From positions 32,039,509 to 32,103,508 of the forward strand of contig CM060886.1 of NCBI GenBank assembly GCA_030762935.1: a DNA stretch of 64,000 bases, given 5' to 3'. The notes beneath the pieces were generated by a model. It did no database searches. It was not told the origin of the DNA and saw only the letters and a program-made list of their open reading frames with translations. Positions 45,008-56,606 of this stretch are shown here, in pieces (the first letter of the stretch is position 1; each line of letters begins with the position of its first letter). The DNA comes from Hymenopus coronatus. Lineage: Eukaryota; Arthropoda; Insecta; Mantodea; Hymenopodidae. The translations under genes and the position numbers were made by a program.

Positions 45008-45206
45008 GTCTGCGGTGCGCAAAGATATTATGGCCTGGTATTTAAGATGACTGAGACATGGGCATGGACTTCGTATAAAACTATTTATAGCAGTTATACG
45101 GCTAATGTTTTGTGTTTGAGCACGCACCTGCTAGAAATAAGCCTTGGAAGACTGCAGGTACAGGATTAGGTGTTAAGGCTCTTTAACATCGGTGTCCATG
45201 CTGAAC

Positions 45207-47387
45207 TTAGTTGTAGGCCAGAATTGGATTTAGATTATTTGTTTCAGATGAGATGGCTAAAGCTTCTTTTACTCTCCTTTCCCAGTAGTTCGAACACTTT
45301 GCCACTATCTTGGTGTTGGTAAAGTTAGCTCTGTGGCTTTGTTCTATACAGTGTTCAGGCAGTCCAGATTTTTCGGGTTGCATAAGCCTTATTGATCTTT
45401 GGTGTTCAGAAACGCGTGTGGCAATAGTGCATCCTGTTTGGCCAATGTACACTGCACTGCATTCGCAAGGAGTGTGGTAGACACCAGGTACTCTGAGAGC
45501 TAAATTATCTTTAACTGGCCTGACCAAATTTTTGATTTTAGGTGGTGGCGTATGGATGGTTTTGACATTATATTTGTTGAGTAGTCTACTAATCTTTCCC
45601 GAAAAATTGCCGGTAAACGGTATATAGGCTATGGCGGCTGGCTTGTCTTTTTGTTGAGTGTTCTTGCTGGGGTTTCTTTTTCGTCCGGCTCTTTTCAGCG
45701 CAGATGTGATGTGCTTGGCTGAATATCCATTTTGTTGGAGTGTGAATTTTAGGTGTTGAAATTCCGTTTGCAGATTATTTGGGTCTGATATAGAAACTGC
45801 TCTATGTGCAATGTGTTGAGAATGCCCATTCGTTGTGACTTATGGTGGAAGCTGTTTGCGTTGAGATAAAGATCCGTGTGTGTAGGTTTTCGGTAGACGG
45901 CATGACCAAGTGTTCCATCCGCTTTTCTGGTAACCAGAATGTCCAGAAAGGGGAGGGAAGCGTTTTTCTCAACTTCCATTGTGAACTGTATTTGTGATCT
46001 GAGGCTATTTAAGTGTGCAAGAAAATCTGGAAGAGTGTGCAGTCCATTCGGCCAAATTACAAATATATCATCTACATACCTGAAAAATGTGTGTAGGCTT
46101 TAATGGGGCTGTGTTAAGTATTTCATGCTCCAGAAACTCCATATAGAAGTTAGCAATAGCTGGTGACAGAGGAGAGCCCATGGCAACACCGTTTGTCTGC
46201 TCGTAGTAGGTGTTGTCATACAGAAAATAAGTGGAAGTGCGTGACTAAACAGTGCAGTAATACCACGTGGAAAGTGTTCTGACAGTAGTTGTATTGCTTC
46301 CGCAAGGGGAATTCTGGTGAAGAGAGATACCACATCGAAACTGACTAACAGGTCCGATGGCTTCACTTTGATGCTGTCAAGAACTTCAGCGAAGTACATA
46401 GAGTTCTTCACATGGTGTACACACTTACCTACTATTGGTTGCAGCAGATGTGCCAGATGACGAGCTAGGCGATAGGTAGGGCTGCCAATAGCGTCCACTA
46501 TGTGCCTTAGAGGTATCCCAGGCTTAAGGATCTTCCAGAGACCATATAATCTGGGAGGTATGGAGGCAGATGGTGAGACCGTCTTCTGAACATCAGGAGG
46601 AAGGCTGGGTTTCTTAATTAGCTGGACGGTGCGTTTTCTACAGAGTTGGTAGGATCCTTTTTAATGGTTTTGTATGCAGGATCGTCCAGCAGTTGTTGAA
46701 CCTTTTCTTGGTACTGCACAGAAGAGAGGAGTACCGTGGTGTTCCCTTTGTCAGCTGGTAATACAACCAAGTTGTCGTTTTTTCGAAGGGAATGTAGGGC
46801 CTTACTTTCTTCTTGGCTGATGTTTGAAGTAGGTAGGATTGCCTTTTTGTACGCTCTTGCTACCTCACGGCGTATTTCTTCTGCATTAGCTGATGGAAGT
46901 TGACAAATGGCGGCTTCAATAGAACTGATGGTGTCTGCCACTGATATTTGCCTAGGCGTGGGAGCGAAGTTGAGCCCTTTAGCTAGAACGGAGGTGGTAG
47001 GTTCGTCTAGCTTGAGATTGGTAAGGTTGTAGATGCTACGGTCGGTGTCCATGGTGGTACAGGTTCATTTTGCTTAGATAGACTTGCAAATTTGTTGGTT
47101 TGCCGCTTAGTGCAACGCAGTAGAGTAGCATTGCCTTGTGCAAAAGAGGAGTGGTCGACTCTGTCCCAATCTAGAGGTGAAAGCTTGCTAGAAAGAAGCC
47201 AAAAGGATTCCAGTAACTTCTGATCAACGATAGACAGTTCATGACGGGTATGCTTGATTCGTTCCCTTACCAGGGCTAAGCTGGCGCGTCTAAGTATTTT
47301 AGATGTTGAGGCATTTTTCACTGGGTAACGAAGTCTCACAAACTTGGGCGTCATTTCTTTGTCTCGGCACCTGGATAAGAACGCCAA
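45207..47387 (-). pseudogene. PLE polyprotein: reverse transcriptase plus GIY-YIG endonuclease, frameshifted
   Basis: In minus-strand order: an N-terminal region (MAFLSRCRDKEMTPKFVRLR); KGLNFAPTPRQ; LVVLPADKGNTTVLL; PPRLYGLWKILKPGIPLR; GSPTYRLARHLAHLL; LLVSFDVVSLFTRIPL (catalytic Asp); YYEQTNGVAMGSPLSPAIAN; FRYVDDIFVIW with the catalytic YVDD at 46067-46078; and LPFLDILVTRK. The C-terminal endonuclease has GVY and YIGQT at 45440-45485, then HCIEQSH and KEALAI. Canonical PLE motifs LPKIHKPG read LWKILKPG here. The frame changes at least near 47050, 46620, 46240, 46090 and 45750, with no long intact ORF. The stop after NLNPILAYN is at 45207. Confidence 0.92.
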
Positions 47388-47505
47388 GGAGCTGAGTAAT
47401 TTACCTTTCTTTTCGCGTAGGTTTTGATGTTTGCTAATTTCCTGGTAAACTTCTTTCCCATAAAGGAATTTAAAGTAAGAACTGAATCTTTCCTGGCGCC
47501 GTATT

Positions 47506-47619
47506 AATTCAAAATCTTCTGGGGCTTCTAACCAGGTAAAAACTTAGCTTGACACCAACGTTTCGAAGAAGTGCATCTTCCTCGTCTTCAGGGTGAACTG
47601 ATGGATTGAGCTTGCGGAG
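47506..47619 (-). repeat. PLE pLTR, right (5') copy
   Basis: The partner of 42792-42905, also 114 bp. It also carries the hammerhead-like core (47555-47591), here with GAAACGTTGG. It stops exactly at CTTGCGGAG and R880 sequence follows. Confidence 0.93.
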
Positions 47620-48267
47620 TTGCCGTGTGATTGAAATATCTTTGTATGGATAAGAGGTGATAAGTTCCCGTACAAGAAAAATAGGTATTTTAAAGCTAAA
47701 ACTAATAACAAGGAATATATAAAAAACGGTCAAGTCCACGAAAAAATGTTTTTGACATAAATTGTGTATCTTAACGATATCTACATTTTTATGTAGTAAG
47801 ATTTTGTCTATCTCTTATGGTTTACTAGTTATGTAAAATTCAGCAAAATTCCTCCAGAATAAATAAGTATTCAGATGATATTGCCATACAATATACATTT
47901 TATTTGTCAGCTGATATATATCATTTTAATCCAAATCATCAGAGCCACTTTTTTGAAAATCAACATTTTCGAAAACTGTTTCATGTAAAGGGTAGTTTGG
48001 AGTGGAAGATTTTTTTTTTAAATTTTTGTGTCGCATTTTCGTTTTTGAGCTAAAATGTCCACAAAGACACACAAAGACAGGCAGGCAGACAGACAGAAAG
48101 ACAGGCACACACTCCAACGGACCTGTTTCTGAAAATGCTTTTATTGGATTCAGGGGGTCCTAAAACATGTATTTCCGGTGAAATCTTGACATCGAATTTT
48201 TAGGTGGAATAAAATACTTCTCTATTACTATGTACATTGTACATATTGGGCTAGAGAAATTAAAAAT
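47620..48267 (+). mobile_element. R880 repeat, 5' truncated, subfamily B 3' end
   Basis: It resumes at TTGCCGTGTGATTGAAATATC and ends TTACTATGTACATTGTACA then TTGGGCTAGAGAAATTAAAA. Half of the palindrome is deleted near 48033. CAGG/CAGA steps fill the microsatellite zone (48080-48110). Confidence 0.83.
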
Positions 48268-48440
48268 TAAATATCAGTTGCTGCTCGTAACATAGTTTAC
48301 ATTTTCTCTTCCTGCGTTCATTACTACCGATAGGTAGAACTTGCAATACTGCGCTGCTACTGGGCTGGCATAGACATAAACTAAGTCTTATACCAAGGAT
48401 AATAGTATAATATAATAGTATAATAGTATTTACTTTATTT

Positions 48441-48887
48441 TTAATTAACCGTTGTATAATACAACACACATTCCATATGGTGGCAGAATATACGCAAATG
48501 CAAAATCCACGAAGAGATTTGTTTTCGGTGAATCATGCAACCTTTGACTAAGACACAGCCCACACACATGGACATGATAACTTCTCCTTCCATTAATGAA
48601 CGTAGAAGGTCCTCTGCTCGTGAGTTGCAAATCACATTGGAATCCTTAATCCACAGCTCAGAGGTAGTAAAATTATCCAGAGAAGGATTAACGCCGTCAT
48701 GCTTGCTCAGGAAGAAGACGTGTAACAAGAATGTACCATTCGTTGTACAAGCAGAGAGGAATCCCTTCCAATCTGCAGCCAACAAATTCGTAATTCTAAT
48801 TCCCTGGATATGCTCGAAGGGCGTATAAATGATGTAGGACTTCGGGCACGAACAGCTACAAAAAAGCAGTGCCTGACAGACCATCAA
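48441..48887 (-). other. Unclassified 148-codon open frame
   Basis: The longest non-repeat open frame of the window. It has no recognised domain. A pyrimidine tract ending TTTTTTGTAG at about 48855 could be a splice acceptor, and the frame after it (ITNLLAADWKGFLSACTTNG...) has varied codon use, so it could be an exon or a decayed gene. A second frame on the same strand also looks protein-like near its end, which points to a frameshifted relic. No consensus splice donor is obvious. Confidence 0.25.
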
Positions 48888-48950
48888 GGATGATCACTCC
48901 TAATGTTTGGGTGCAATAAAAAGATGCATTGAATTAGTTTGAAGTTAACT

Positions 48951-49709
48951 ACACTTTCTCTACACGTACTATGCACATAGTGTACTCCATCCAAAAATTT
49001 GATACCGAGATTTCACCAGAAATACATGTTTCGGGTCCTCCTGAATAAAAAAAAATTTAGGAAAGGGTCCGTGTGTGTCTGTGTGCCTATGGATAGCATA
49101 GCTCAAAAACGAAAAGACCGTTGAATACCAAAATTGGTATTTAAGTGGTATCTTCCAAGGATGCCACACGGAAATTTTCAAGAAAATCCCCCCCCCCCAA
49201 CTACCCCTTACATGGAATATTTTTCGAATATATATCTTGAATTTTCTGGGAATAGCCTCTGAACACTATTCAGAATGAATTTTAGGAATTTTGCATTACT
49301 GTTAAACCGTAAGAGATGGAAAAAACTTACGGCACAAAAAATGTAGAGCATAGCACGTTAAAACACACCATTTAAATTATATACATATTTTTGTGGAGTT
49401 GATCGTTTTTGAGATATTCCTTATTTTTTGTTGCAACTTTGAAAAACTTATTCTTTTCTCATACAGGAATTTGTCAACTCCTGTCCATACAAACAAAGAA
49501 CTTCAGTCACATAGAAACCAGCTTTTGACTATCACCTTAACCTATGGTACTCCCTTATTTTGCTTCTACTTACAAGGAAGCAAATAATAAAGACTATTTC
49601 TGCTAATTATTTCTCGATTAGCATGAAGTAAATAGAAGCCATAAGCTTTTTAACAATAATTTGTTGCAGAGATGTAGAGAAAGTCATGTGAATGTAACAC
49701 ATCAGCTTT
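48951..49709 (-). mobile_element. R880 repeat, subfamily A, internal deletions
   Basis: The hairpin end is shortened (CTATGCACATAGTG joined directly to ACTCCATCC). About 90 bp are missing near 49230, where TTTTTCGAATAT jumps to ATCTTGAATTTTC. The 5' tip is at 49685-49705. Confidence 0.85.
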
Positions 49710-51277
49710 TAAGTTGAACCTTAGTACATTGTGAATGCTAATCAGATAATTTTGTATGAAAAGCAGAACATATAGTTACGCAGATTGAAGTTTCAGAGCG
49801 ATCTAGATTTTTCGCTCACATAACGCCACCGGGCAGAGCAAATGGCAGAAGAGGGTCAACGTGCGAACTCTTATGTAAACATCATCGAACGTCGTGAAAT
49901 TTTCCTCATAAACATATCTTGAAAAAATAGCGAAAAAACCCATAAATATTGGATCATCATATCGTCCTCAAACGCTGATACAAATATTTGCACTTATTCA
50001 CCTTCCACTCTGTATGTACTTATATAAATAATAGTAAAATTAAAAAAAAAAGTTGTGTAGTTGCTTACGAAGAAGCTATATTTTAAACGGTTGGTCAGGC
50101 TTATTTTGAACGGGCTGAATGGATACCAAATTTTCCGGATGTTCAAAAATTAAACTCTAAACGGTTGTATGGAATCCATAAAGAGGGATACTAAATATTC
50201 AAGAAGTATTTGCTGTTTTAAGAGGAGTCGAAATGAAATTTTCATAATGTTTTTCCATCGTTTTAGTAGCATATAAATATTTCAAATATTCCGCTCATTT
50301 TGGTGTAACTTCTATAGAGGTATGCTAAATGTAACTAGTTAAAATGCTGAAAATAATCCTGCGTAATAGTTTTTAAAACATTTTGGTACACTCACTTGGT
50401 AAAACATCAATAACTTTGTAAATATTAGTGTTAGAGAGGAGATTTTTTTTAATGGCGAAGTTTTACTTTAGCTATTCGCAGAAATGGCATTCTGCTCATA
50501 TTTGCTTCACATGAGAGTTTTAAACTTCTAGGAAGTTGTGTTTGCAGAGTTAGGATAGATATTTTATTAATTTTTCTTGAGAGCAATTTCTGAATAAGTA
50601 AAATTTTGTATACAAATACCCCAGTATCTGACAAACTAATTGACACTAAGGGATGAAACTTTTAACCACACATTTGCACCTAAATAGGATTTATTTTAAC
50701 GAAAAAGTTTTTATATGTACGGATTAGTTATTTTTTTTAAATTTAAACATCATAATTTAGAACTAGAATTTTAAGAGCTTTATTAAAAAAAAGCATTACC
50801 TTCCTTCTAGTCAACAGTAAAGGTATTGATGAATAAACCTTGAAAAGTTTAGCTCATTATGTTAAACAGTTGATGAAATAATGGGTCAAACTTTAACTTT
50901 GTAAGATAAAGCACTGCGACTCCCCTTAAGGTATTAAACAGAAAACAGAACTGAATGATGAAATACTCGCAAACATACAGTTTAAAGTGATCAAATATTG
51001 AGGTAGTCAACCTTGAAAATTGCAGAAAAGCATTAAAATATAAAGAATAGAAAGTGAAACATCGTGACTAAGGTAGGAGTTATAAAACTTATAGTGGAAA
51101 GTTTTTGTTAAATTTATTTTACTTATTTGGAACAGAGATATTTTTAGTTCATTGCTTCTATTTTACTTTAGCTTTTTCACTAAGTCTAAACTCCACTCAA
51201 ATGTCATGTGCTAAGAAACAGGTTTCTGATGATTTCAGGCTACATTGGAGTCACTCAACAGCCTTTTACGAGAACAA
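49710..51277. other. Unique AT-rich spacer
   Basis: One of the longest stretches without R880. I see no SINE, tandem repeat or ORF with a motif. Confidence 0.55.
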
Positions 51278-52114
51278 TTTTACTCTCTCTACACGTAATA
51301 TGTACATAGCGTATAGAAAAGTTATTGTAATGCACCCAAAAATGTCATGCCGAGATTTCACCGGAAATACATGCATTTTTAGAAAAAGGTCCTTGTGTAT
51401 GCGTGTGTGTGTTCCTTTGGACATCATAACTCAAAAACGAAAAGTCCGTTAAATACCAAACTTGGTATTTAGGTTCAGTATCTTCCAATAATGTGACTCG
51501 AAGATCTTCAGGAAAATCTCCCCACCTCCAACTACCCTTTACATGGAAACATTTTCGAAAATGTTAATTTTCTCAAGAATAGCTCTAACGATATTAATTA
51601 AAGTACCGTATATTAAAGTTATTTACCTGAAAAATAAAATGTATATCTTGAATTTTCTGGTAATAGCCTTTGAAGATTACTTTATTCTGAATGAATTTTA
51701 CGTATTTTTGCATAACTGGCATACCGTAAGAGATAGACAAAAACTTACTGTATAGAAAATGTAGAGCTCGTTATAAGACATAATTTATGTTACATGCATT
51801 TTTTACGTGGAGTGGACCGTTTTTTAGATATTCCCTGTTATTGGTTTCAGCTTTAAAAAAAATAAAATTTTCTCATACGGGAATTTGTCAACCCATGTCT
51901 ATACAAAGGAACTACAATCACATAGCAAGCAGCTTTTGACTATCACTATAGCCTATGCTACTGTTTTATTTCCCTTACAAGGAAGCAAATAATAAGACTA
52001 TTTCTGCTAATTTTTTCTCGATTTGCATGAAGTGAATAGAAGCATAAGCTTTTTAACAATAAGTTTTGTAGACATGTAGAGAAAGTCATGTGAATGGAAC
52101 ACATCAGATTTTTG
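51278..52114 (-). mobile_element. R880 repeat, subfamily A, full length
   Basis: The hairpin end at 51283-51318 has several changes. The body is complete to the 5' tip GTCATGTGAATGGAACACATC. The GT zone is short (51400-51412). Confidence 0.87.
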
Positions 52115-52351
52115 AAACATACTGTGTGTAACAATAGAGAGAGCGTGCAGGTGGCTGAGCGAGACCCTGTTGACCTGGACCCGCAGATGGTGCAGGTTAT
52201 CTGCCAGGGGGAGATTACTTCTCTCAGCTCACAGAGAACACGTCTTGGATATTAGGAAGATAAGAATCCAAGGAGGAACATATGGATAACTTTGTCGTGT
52301 GGCACGGTAGCGTATGCTCATAACTCTCTCATCTTCAGCAAAGCATAATTA

Positions 52352-53160
52352 TAAAAATCTGATTTGTTCCATTAACACGACTTTCTCCACATCTCTGCAA
52401 CAACTTGTTAAAAAGCTTATGCTTCTTTTTTACTTCTTGCAAATCCAGAAAAGCTTAGCAGAAATAGTCTTAATACTTGCTTCCATGAAAGTAGAAAGGA
52501 AATACGGAAATAACATTAAGTTAAAGTATTAGTCAAAAGCTGGTTGCTATGCGACTGAAGTTCCTTTGTTTGTATATGGACAAGGTGTACAAATTCCTGT
52601 ATGAGAAAAGTATAAGCTTTTTAAAGCTGAAATCAACAACAACACGAAAAAAGGGGTTCATAAATCATTTTTGTGTTTTAACGGACTCTACATTTTCTGT
52701 TATGCACGTTTTTTGTCTATCTTTTACGATTTGCCAGTTATGCAAAATTCTGTAAAATCATCCAGAGTAAAGTAGTCTTTAGCGGTTATCACCAGAAAAC
52801 TCAAAATATATATTTTATTTGTCAGGTAAAGTATCTTTAATGTGGATATTTTAATAAAAATTGTCGAAAATGTTTCTATGTAAAAGGTAGTTTGCGGTGC
52901 GGGAATTTTCTTGAAAATCTTTGTGTCGCATCCTTGAAAGATGCTGAACTTAAACGCCAAGTTTGGTTTTTAACGGACTTTTGGTTTTTGAGCTATGCTG
53001 TCCATAGGCACACACACGGACGTTTTTCCAAAAATCCTTTTTTGGAATCAGGAGGATCCAAAACGTGTATTTCCGGTGAAATCTCGGTGTAGAATTTTTA
53101 GGTGCATTTTAATACCTTCTCTATACACTATGTACATTGTACGTGTGCAGAAAGTAAAAA
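52352..53160 (+). mobile_element. R880 repeat, subfamily A
   Basis: It starts TCTGATTTGTTCCATTAACAC and ends CTATGTACATTGTACGTGTG then CAGAAAGTAAAAA. About 40 bp are lost near 52855. Confidence 0.87.
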
Positions 53161-54817
53161 CACCACAATCAAGTATAGATTATTACATCTATGACTCAAC
53201 AAATCACAATTTCAAATAACTTCTTGAAAACATGACGGACTTCATCTAAAGTTCTCGTAAAAAACTTCGAATAAACTGGTGAATCACCAGCTTTGTTGGT
53301 CCTCAAAAGAAAGTTATAACTTGCAAAAAGCATAAAAGGTAACTTCCAGCAATTGTTCAAAATATTTAAAATGAATAAGCTAAACGCAGAAAACATTCAT
53401 ATAATAATATCCATGTATCGGTTTCTTCTCTATTATAACCTGTAACATATATTGGTAAAGAAGTAACAATTTTCTTCTGATGTTTATTCAAAAATATATT
53501 CCGAGTACTCTCCACGGCAGCTTTATAACCAAAAATCTCCTGCTTCAACATAGTGCAATCTGGCAATCGTTAAAATAGTAACTCATCTCTGAGTTACATA
53601 AAAAATGAAAGTATTTTTTCTAAAAAATCTAAAGAAAATATATTTGTAGCATGCTTCACTATCGGAATCCTCTAAATTCATAAAATTTGTTTCTGTAGCG
53701 AGATATCGCTTACAAGTTTTATTTTATCATGTTTGTCTTGCCTACTGGTAAAATAGTTCATTTTACCTACTGGTAATTTTTAAAATACGAAATAAAAGCA
53801 AGAGAATTCATATATTTATATGAGTTTGGGACAACATTCAAGTAAGAGAAGTGGATCCTTTAGCAAGGAAACCCCCCAAAACATACAACATTCATAAGGA
53901 ATATCTGCAGATAAAACAAGAACTGGAAGGCCCTATTTAGACCTCTAATAACATATTTGACAATATTTAGTTTTCGGAGTAAAAATGTAGCCGGTGGTAT
54001 AATTCTGAGACCCAAAAAAAGCGATGAAATGAAACTGTGTCCAATACCCAACTAAGTACGTCTCATTAGATTATCGAAGATAACGAACGGAGAGGTTATT
54101 TGTGTTAATGCCAGAAGTGGTTTCCCTTTTATCGATAAATTCAGATCTTAGTGGTATTTGCTAAGAATATCTCGTGAGTAAAATTCTATCAAGAAAACCA
54201 ACGCTCACTTTGTATCATTGAACCCAATGTATTTACATAACTGCTTTTGCAAGCGGGAACGGATTTATTCATTTGTTTACAAAATAGGAACAAGAACAGT
54301 TATTAAGAGTTACTTATATCGCAAGAACATTAACTTTAATATTAAATATTCAATGTGATATAGTACGAGGAATAACTTATCAATATAATATGGTATAGTA
54401 AGTAGTTATAAATAATTATATAATTATAAGTACATAACAATTGACCATCAGGTACAATAATCGTCAGTTTACGAAGACACGTGTCAATGAGCGGAGGCTA
54501 TCTTATGTTAGATTGTTCAGTAACAAATCCCTTTTATAAGAACGAAATTTCAAAGGAATAATATCATAAAAGCTTATCACGATTTTCTATTTCAGATGTA
54601 AGTTGCGGATATGTATCACCCTTGTCAAACCAAATCGTTTCTATTCAAGTCATGGTGTAGTGAAGGTGTCTGTCTGCGGTACAACACGCTGAGGCTTTAG
54701 ATACCTAATGACTTTCCCAATTTCTTTCTCAGGATCTCTCTACCATCTTGTGTTTATTTGAAGATGATTTAATTCACTCTATGATATGACCTACTCAGTT
54801 AAAAAGGAACCTGGGCA
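53161..54817. other. Unique AT-rich spacer with two small adjoining minus-strand frames
   Basis: At 53196-53566 two minus-strand frames of about 66 codons overlap: MPDCTMLKQEIFGYKAAVES and onward, then a hydrophobic segment followed by TRTLDEVRHVFKKLFEIV. Together they might be a decayed coding piece or an exon pair, but I recognise no family. The remainder to 54817 holds nothing I can name. Confidence 0.35.
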
Positions 54818-55683
54818 CATTTTTTACTTTCTCTTCATGTACTATGTATATAGTACATAGAGAAGGTATTATATTCTATTCAAAAAGTCGATATCCAGAT
54901 TTCACCGGAAATACACATTTTAGAGTCTCCTGTAATAAAAAAAAAGTATTTTCAGAAAAAGGTCCGTGTGTCCGCGTGTTTGTGAACACGATAACTCAAA
55001 ACCGAAAAGTCGGTAAAATACCAAACTTGGTATTTAAGTTTAGTATATTTCAGAAATGTAACACCAAGATTTTGAGAAAACTCTCCCTATTCCAAACTGC
55101 CCTTTACGAAAAAATTCGAAAAGTTTTATTTTGTTAAAAACGACTCAAACGATTTTGATGAAAATACCGTATATTCAAGATATTTATTTGGCAAATAATA
55201 TATATCTTGAATGTTCTGGGAATAGGCCTTAAAGACCTCTTTATTATGAATGAATTTTACTAAATTTACTAAATTTAGAGTAACTAGTAAACTGTAAGAG
55301 ATAGACAGAAGCTTACTACACAAAAAAATGTAGATCACGTTAAAACACGCAATATATGTCATATATGATTGTTCGTGAAGTTGACCAAATCTGAGATATT
55401 CCTTGTTATTTGTTTCAGATTTAAAATACTAGTTGTAAACTCCTGGCCCCGCATAGAAACGGATTTCAATCACATGGTAACCAGCTTTTGAGAGATCTTT
55501 ATTCGTTTTTAGCCTAGTGTATTCCCTTATTTTCCTCCTACTTATAAGGAACCAAGTAATTAAGAAAATTTCTAGTAATGCTGATCTCGATTATTATAAA
55601 GTAGATAGATGAATATGCTTTTTAACAATAATATGTTACAGCGATGTAGAGAAAGACGTGTGAATGAAACACATCAGATTTTT
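54818..55683 (-). mobile_element. R880 repeat, near full length
   Basis: The hairpin end reads CATGTACTATGTATATAGTAC. The body includes the palindrome TACCAAACTTGGTA and B-like TTATAAGGAACCAAGTAAT in the 5' half. The 5' tip is GTGTGAATGAAACACATCAGA, so the 3' end is A-like and the 5' half B-like. Confidence 0.82.
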
Positions 55684-55937
55684 TCTTTCTGGCGCGTAAA
55701 GTGTTAGTTACGTTGTACTCTAGGAAAAACTATAGTAAAAGTAGCAAGCAGTAGTCAGACAGAGCGACATCTAGTAGATAGAGCATGACAAAGAACGAAA
55801 TGGGCCCTTTATTCTTCTAAAGTTATTCCTGGGAGGAAGGGATGAGGGGGAGATCCTAAGTCTACCAGATACAGACGAGAACTGCGTTAGCAAGGAGAGG
55901 GTCCCTAAGATTACAGTATGCTACTAATTCCGACTCC

Positions 55938-56146
55938 GGACTGCGCCGTGGCCGAGTGGTTAGACCACTTGCCACTAAGTGGAAATTGTAGTGGACAAAG
56001 CAGCGCAGGGGCGTATTTTCACCGGGTTCTCAGGTTTCCCCCGACATTCCACCGGTACTCCATGTTTGTTCCATGTATCATCAATGTCATCGCCTGCTGT
56101 GTCATAGTAGTAAAAGAGAGCGTTAAACACTATTAACAACAAAAAT
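55938..56146 (+). mobile_element. SINE-C, full length, B box deleted, with target-site duplication
   Basis: It has a perfect A-box region TGGCCGAGTGGTTAG, as in Leu/Ser-type tRNA heads, but the expected B box is missing (CCACTTGCCACTAAGTGG continues straight into the body). The 3' part is GTCATCGCCTGCTGTGTC and GCGTTAAACACTA. ATTCCGACTCC (55927-55937) and ATTCTGACTCC (56147-56157) are a one-mismatch duplication. Confidence 0.9.
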
Positions 56147-56157
56147 ATTCTGACTCC

Positions 56158-56606
56158 TGCCAACCCTGGAACTCCCAGGCAGGAAAAGACGAAGCAGACC
56201 TACCAAGTACAGGGAGAAATCTTTTCATAGCACAAATTCTACCGTCCTGCCACAACATACCTACCGCCATCGTCTGGCTCTGCAACCCTGAAAGAGAAGA
56301 GATGAAACAATTGCAAGGAAATTAAGGGAACAGGAAATTCGTGGTAGAGGGGGAACCACGTCAGAATTCGGCAACTTATTCAGGTAAACCCATTATCAAT
56401 GTAGCTAACCAGACGAGAATCGAACCCAGGACTACCTGAATGCGATCCTCACACGTTACACGGTACACGGTACCTTTGGAATTGACTATAACACATTTAA
56501 GCGTACGTAGGATAAACTAGTTCATCTCTATTTTAGTAATTAGCTTTCTCATTTTTTCCATAAACATTAAGATAGCCCCATATATAGGTAACGCTTTAGT
56601 AAATAT
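56158..56606. other. Spacer, possibly with an old retroposon
   Basis: CGAGAATCGAACCCAGGAC at about 56413 resembles a reverse-complement B box. TACACGGTACACGG is a short tandem duplication at 56458. No body or target duplication is recognised. Confidence 0.35.

Larger units (their letters stand above)
42970..45150 (-). mobile_element. ORF1-only LINE-like segment nested in the PLE
   Basis: This roughly 2.2-kb stretch is visibly more GC-rich than the PLE and the host DNA. On the minus strand it holds a short leader, an ORF1 (Gag-like) gene, about 650 bp without RT and an (AAAC)n end. No endonuclease or RT ORF2 follows. That is the plan of a non-autonomous element of the 'half-LINE' kind (as HAL1 is to L1). 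The upstream boundary is uncertain between 45010 and 45200. The alternative is that it is a genuine accessory gene of the PLE. Confidence 0.55.
42792..47619 (-). mobile_element. Penelope-like retroelement, 5' truncated, with a nested insertion
   Basis: Penelope-like elements (PLEs) encode a telomerase-related reverse transcriptase and usually a GIY-YIG endonuclease, and copy an RNA intermediate into the genome. Here a minus-strand element carries both domains and 114-bp direct repeats (pLTRs) at both extremities. The left repeat continues inward for about 65 bp with CCAATCAGATATTAGC and TTATACATACC (minus strand), which may be a promoter. The right, 5' repeat lacks this, fitting 5' truncation. 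A GC-rich LINE-like segment sits between the endonuclease stop and the left repeat. The reading frame is broken several times, so this copy is inactive. Confidence 0.88.

Noticed and set aside
43719..45169. Plus-strand ORFs across the GC-rich segment
   Set aside because: They are shadows of the minus-strand ORF1, which has the zinc knuckles. High GC makes stops rare in all frames.
42792..47619. LTR retrotransposon with gag and pol
   Set aside because: The RT has PLE motifs, the endonuclease is GIY-YIG, no protease, RNase H or integrase is visible, and the direct repeats are PLE-type with a hammerhead-like core.
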